From Lachnospiraceae bacterium UBA1748 (GTDB taxonomy: Bacteria > Bacillota > Clostridia > Lachnospirales > Lachnospiraceae): a stretch of DNA of 16,076 bases. Every line of letters begins with the position of its first letter. Position 1 is the stretch's first letter. The stretch lies in assembly GCA_002314855.1 (NCBI GenBank), contig DCHQ01000002.1:25510-41585 (forward strand), in the 5' to 3' direction. The notes below the pieces were generated by a model. That model did no database searches, had not been told where the DNA came from, and saw nothing but the letters and a program-made list of their open reading frames with translations. The translations under genes and the position numbers were made by a program. Positions 13,659-16,076 of the stretch are shown one piece after another.

Positions 13659-15590
13659 ATGTTTGAAAAAGATATAAAAGATACAAAAGAAACTAAAGAA
13701 GAAAAATTAATAGAATTCGATAAACTTAAAAGAATATGGGCAGAGCTAGCCATTACAGAAGCTGCGAAAAATGAGATAAAAGATATTACATATTATTTGG
13801 ATGAGCTAGAACTTAGGGCAAGCCTTCGAGATACAACTAATAGTAAAGCTTTTATCGAGGCATATGGTAATCCACCACTTCAAAATGTTTCTGAGATAAA
13901 GGAAATAATGGATGTGGCAGTTAGAGGAGATTGTCTTTCGCCATATCAGCTAGAGCGAGTTGAGAAGGTTCTGGTTATAGTTGATAGACTTAGGAGCTAC
14001 CTTACAAGAGGTCGTAGTATTCAAAATCCTCTTGCGTATTATGATGAGAATCTTGACGAGGCCGGGGAACTTAGAGATGAGATACTTGCCAAGATACGTG
14101 GTGATATGGTTGATGACCATGCAACAAAAAGATTATTCGAAATACGCAGCCAAATAATGACCTGTGAAGATAAGATGAAGCAGAAGGCAGAGCTTATTAT
14201 CAGAAGTCACAAAGAATGTATGGCTGATTCCTATTATACCCTGCGAAATGGTCGTATATGCCTGCCGGTTAAGAAGGAATACAAGTTTAAAATATCTGGA
14301 AGCGTTATAGATAAGTCATCGACAGGTAATACATTTTTTATAGAACCAAGTGGCTTAGCCAGTCTATATGAGGAGCTTGCGTTACTACGAATTGAAGAGG
14401 AAAACGAGGTCTATCAGATTCTATACGTACTGTCAGCCATGGTGGCCGAAAAGTCCGAAGCGATGGAGGAGAATATAAGAGTAATTGAGAAACTTGATTT
14501 TATATTTTCCAAGGGGAAACTGAGTATAGAGCTTGGATGCGTGGAACCAGAAATCAATCTTGATAGAGTAATAGAGCTTGAAGATGCAAGGCATCCATTG
14601 ATGGATAGAAATATTAATGTTCCGCTTCAGTTCGAGTTAGGGCGAGAAAAAAGAGGAATAATTATTACTGGACCAAATACTGGAGGTAAGACAGTTGCGA
14701 TAAAGACAGTTATGCTTAATTGTGTTATGGCGCAGTGCGGACTCCATGTAACATGCAAGAAAGCTAATATATGTATGAATACCAGATATTTATGCGATAT
14801 TGGTGATGGCCAGGATATATCAGAGAATTTATCTACATTTTCAGCCCATATTAAAAATGTACTTCATATACTACGAATTGTTGATCGCGAGAGTTTTGTA
14901 ATAATGGACGAGCTAGGTTCAGGTACTGACCCTGCAGAGGGCATGGGTATTGCCATAGCCATACTTGAAGAACTTCGAAAAAGCGAAGCCAACTTCCTTG
15001 TTACCACTCATTATCCTGAAGTTAAAGAATATGCGACAAGGTCAGAAGGGATCATAAATGCAAGAATGACCTTTGATAAAAAGACTCTCAGGCCCACATA
15101 TCAAATGATAATAGGTGAAGCAGGAGAGAGCTGTGCCTTTTACATCGCTGATAGGCTTGGAATGCCTGCCAGTATGCTAAAAGTTGCCGCAGAAGCAGCC
15201 TATGGTAAAAATATTTCGAAAGACTATAGTTTTAACAACGACGAAATACAAAGGACCGAGAACCGTAAATTATCCAAATACAAGCCAAGTCACGTGGATA
15301 CAAAGCTTAAAGTGGCATTTTCTATAGGTGATAGCGTTATGATATATCCTGATAAGAAAATCGGTATAGTATGTGAGAATGTCAATGATAAGGGTGTACT
15401 AAGAGTTCAGGTTGCTGACAGAAAGATATGGATTAATCATAAACGAGTTAAGCTATATATAAAGGCCGAGGAATTGTATCCAGAGGATTACGATTTTTCT
15501 ATAATATTCGATTCAGCTGAAGACAGAAAGAAAAGACATGATATGTCACGAAAGTACACAGAAGATATAATAGAAAGTGATGGTGAATAA
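13659..15590 (+). CDS. MutS2-like ATPase lacking the Smr domain
   Basis: A MutS-family ATPase closest in layout to MutS2, the family whose studied members split collided ribosomes or act on branched DNA. The 643 residues show the core, clamp and lever region with LRNGRICLPVKKEYKFKISG and NTFFIEPSG, as in MutS2, then Walker A GPNTGGKT (338-345), a signature stretch around GDGQDISENLSTFSAH, Walker B IMDELGSGTDPAEG (D417-E418), and the TTHYPEVKEYA switch. A C-terminal KOW-like stretch, IGDSVMIYPDKKIGIVCE, is followed only by a charged tail. The Smr nuclease domain that ends MutS2 of about 780-790 residues is absent. The ribosome binding site AGGGAG at 13644-13649 supports ATG 13659. The stop at 15590 is one base before the next gene. 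Its precise role is unknown. It may be a paralogue of a full-length MutS2 elsewhere. Confidence 0.88.
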   Translation: MFEKDIKDTKETKEEKLIEFDKLKRIWAELAITEAAKNEIKDITYYLDELELRASLRDTTNSKAFIEAYGNPPLQNVSEIKEIMDVAVRGDCLSPYQLERVEKVLVIVDRLRSYLTRGRSIQNPLAYYDENLDEAGELRDEILAKIRGDMVDDHATKRLFEIRSQIMTCEDKMKQKAELIIRSHKECMADSYYTLRNGRICLPVKKEYKFKISGSVIDKSSTGNTFFIEPSGLASLYEELALLRIEEENEVYQILYVLSAMVAEKSEAMEENIRVIEKLDFIFSKGKLSIELGCVEPEINLDRVIELEDARHPLMDRNINVPLQFELGREKRGIIITGPNTGGKTVAIKTVMLNCVMAQCGLHVTCKKANICMNTRYLCDIGDGQDISENLSTFSAHIKNVLHILRIVDRESFVIMDELGSGTDPAEGMGIAIAILEELRKSEANFLVTTHYPEVKEYATRSEGIINARMTFDKKTLRPTYQMIIGEAGESCAFYIADRLGMPASMLKVAAEAAYGKNISKDYSFNNDEIQRTENRKLSKYKPSHVDTKLKVAFSIGDSVMIYPDKKIGIVCENVNDKGVLRVQVADRKIWINHKRVKLYIKAEELYPEDYDFSIIFDSAEDRKKRHDMSRKYTEDIIESDGE

Positions 15591-15591
15591 G

Positions 15592-16076
15592 ATGAAGAAT
15601 GAAAATATTGATATAAATATTAGAAAAGAAAATAAACAAGATTACAGCAAAGTTGAGGAAATGGTCAGGAGATCTTTTTATAACCAGTATCGCCCTGGGT
15701 GTGATGAACATTTAATGGTACACACTATGCGTAATCATCCGGCATTTTTACCAGAGTACAGCCGTATTGCCACAGTAGATGGAAAAGTGGCGGGATTAAT
15801 CAATTATTTTATGTCTAAAATAGTTGTGGGAGACAAAGAAATATCTGTTCCTTCGTTTGGGCCGCTTTGTGTAGATCATAAGTACAAGAATAAAGGTATA
15901 GGTGGAAAATTAATTCATGAAACCCTTGCTTTAGTGAAAGAAGCTGGGGAGCCCGGAGTTATTATTTTTGGTGAACCAGAATATTATCCAAAACATGGTT
16001 TTTTGAGAGCAGGTGAACTTGGACTGACTGATGCTAATGGTAATGTGTTTGATGCATTTATGGCCATAGAATTAAT
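15592..16076 (+). CDS. GNAT family N-acetyltransferase, 3'-truncated by window edge
   Basis: An acetyl-CoA-dependent acyltransferase fold (GNAT, YhbS-like). I translated 161 codons from ATG 15592. The window ends within the gene. The acetyl-CoA binding motif A is visible as FGPLCVDHKYKNKGIGGKL, with the Q/R-x-x-G-x-G/A pattern represented by KNKGIGGKL, and GEPEYYPKHGF is the typical late beta-strand segment of this subgroup. It starts one base after the MutS2-like stop codon, implying translational coupling and a shared transcript. The substrate is unknown and no functional link to the MutS2-like protein can be read from sequence. GTG at 15583 is an in-frame alternative start but overlaps the upstream gene. 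Confidence 0.88.
   Translation, partial: MKNENIDINIRKENKQDYSKVEEMVRRSFYNQYRPGCDEHLMVHTMRNHPAFLPEYSRIATVDGKVAGLINYFMSKIVVGDKEISVPSFGPLCVDHKYKNKGIGGKLIHETLALVKEAGEPGVIIFGEPEYYPKHGFLRAGELGLTDANGNVFDAFMAIEL

Overview
The window is a chromosomal segment of an AT-rich Gram-positive anaerobe. Codon use, the strong GGAGG-type ribosome binding sites, and the protein types (a long divergent PRPP synthetase, a DnaD/DnaI-type primosome pair, a Smr-less MutS2 homologue) point to Lachnospiraceae, perhaps near Butyrivibrio, Pseudobutyrivibrio or Roseburia. That placement is inferred from protein character, not from a marker gene search. No tRNA, rRNA, CRISPR array, insertion sequence or integrase is visible.

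Left part (1-7420), housekeeping. It holds the 3' nine-tenths of leuS, then murC, then a 285-bp gap, then a two-gene helicase-loading operon (DnaD-like, DnaI/DnaC-like), then a ribose-phosphate pyrophosphokinase gene. The gap before the DnaD-like gene carries two tandem pairs of 9-mers matching or nearly matching the DnaA box (plus a fifth near-match), all in one orientation, and an extended -10 promoter. This suggests that the initiator DnaA controls its own helicase-loading partners, or that the site is a DnaA-titrating or origin-like locus. A strong bidirectional terminator at 7379-7404 separates prs from a convergent sugar-nucleotidyltransferase gene on the minus strand.

Middle part (8380-13345), accessory. 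A minus-strand promoter drives the nucleotidyltransferase gene. Just beyond it, a near-consensus plus-strand promoter, overlapped by a perfect 12-bp inverted repeat, drives a tight five-gene operon: an AbrB/SpoVT-type regulator, a macrolide-type (MGT) glycosyltransferase with an unusual two-helix membrane tail, a DUF4037 nucleotidyltransferase-fold protein, a membrane acyltransferase of the OafA type, and a hotdog-fold acyl-CoA thioesterase. Glycosylation, possible nucleotidylation, O-acylation and thioester hydrolysis under one AbrB switch look like a small pathway that decorates a lipid or lipophilic compound at the membrane. I cannot name a characterised system of this composition. It is the best candidate here for something undescribed.

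Right part (13346-16076). A gap of about 310 bp holds a promoter with a perfect TTGACA box, a possible 10-codon leader peptide, two small hairpins and a strong intrinsic terminator. After it come a MutS2-like ATPase that lacks the Smr nuclease domain and, one base later, a GNAT acetyltransferase cut by the window end. The gap could be an attenuator leader for the MutS2-like gene or simply the end of the upstream operon plus a new promoter.
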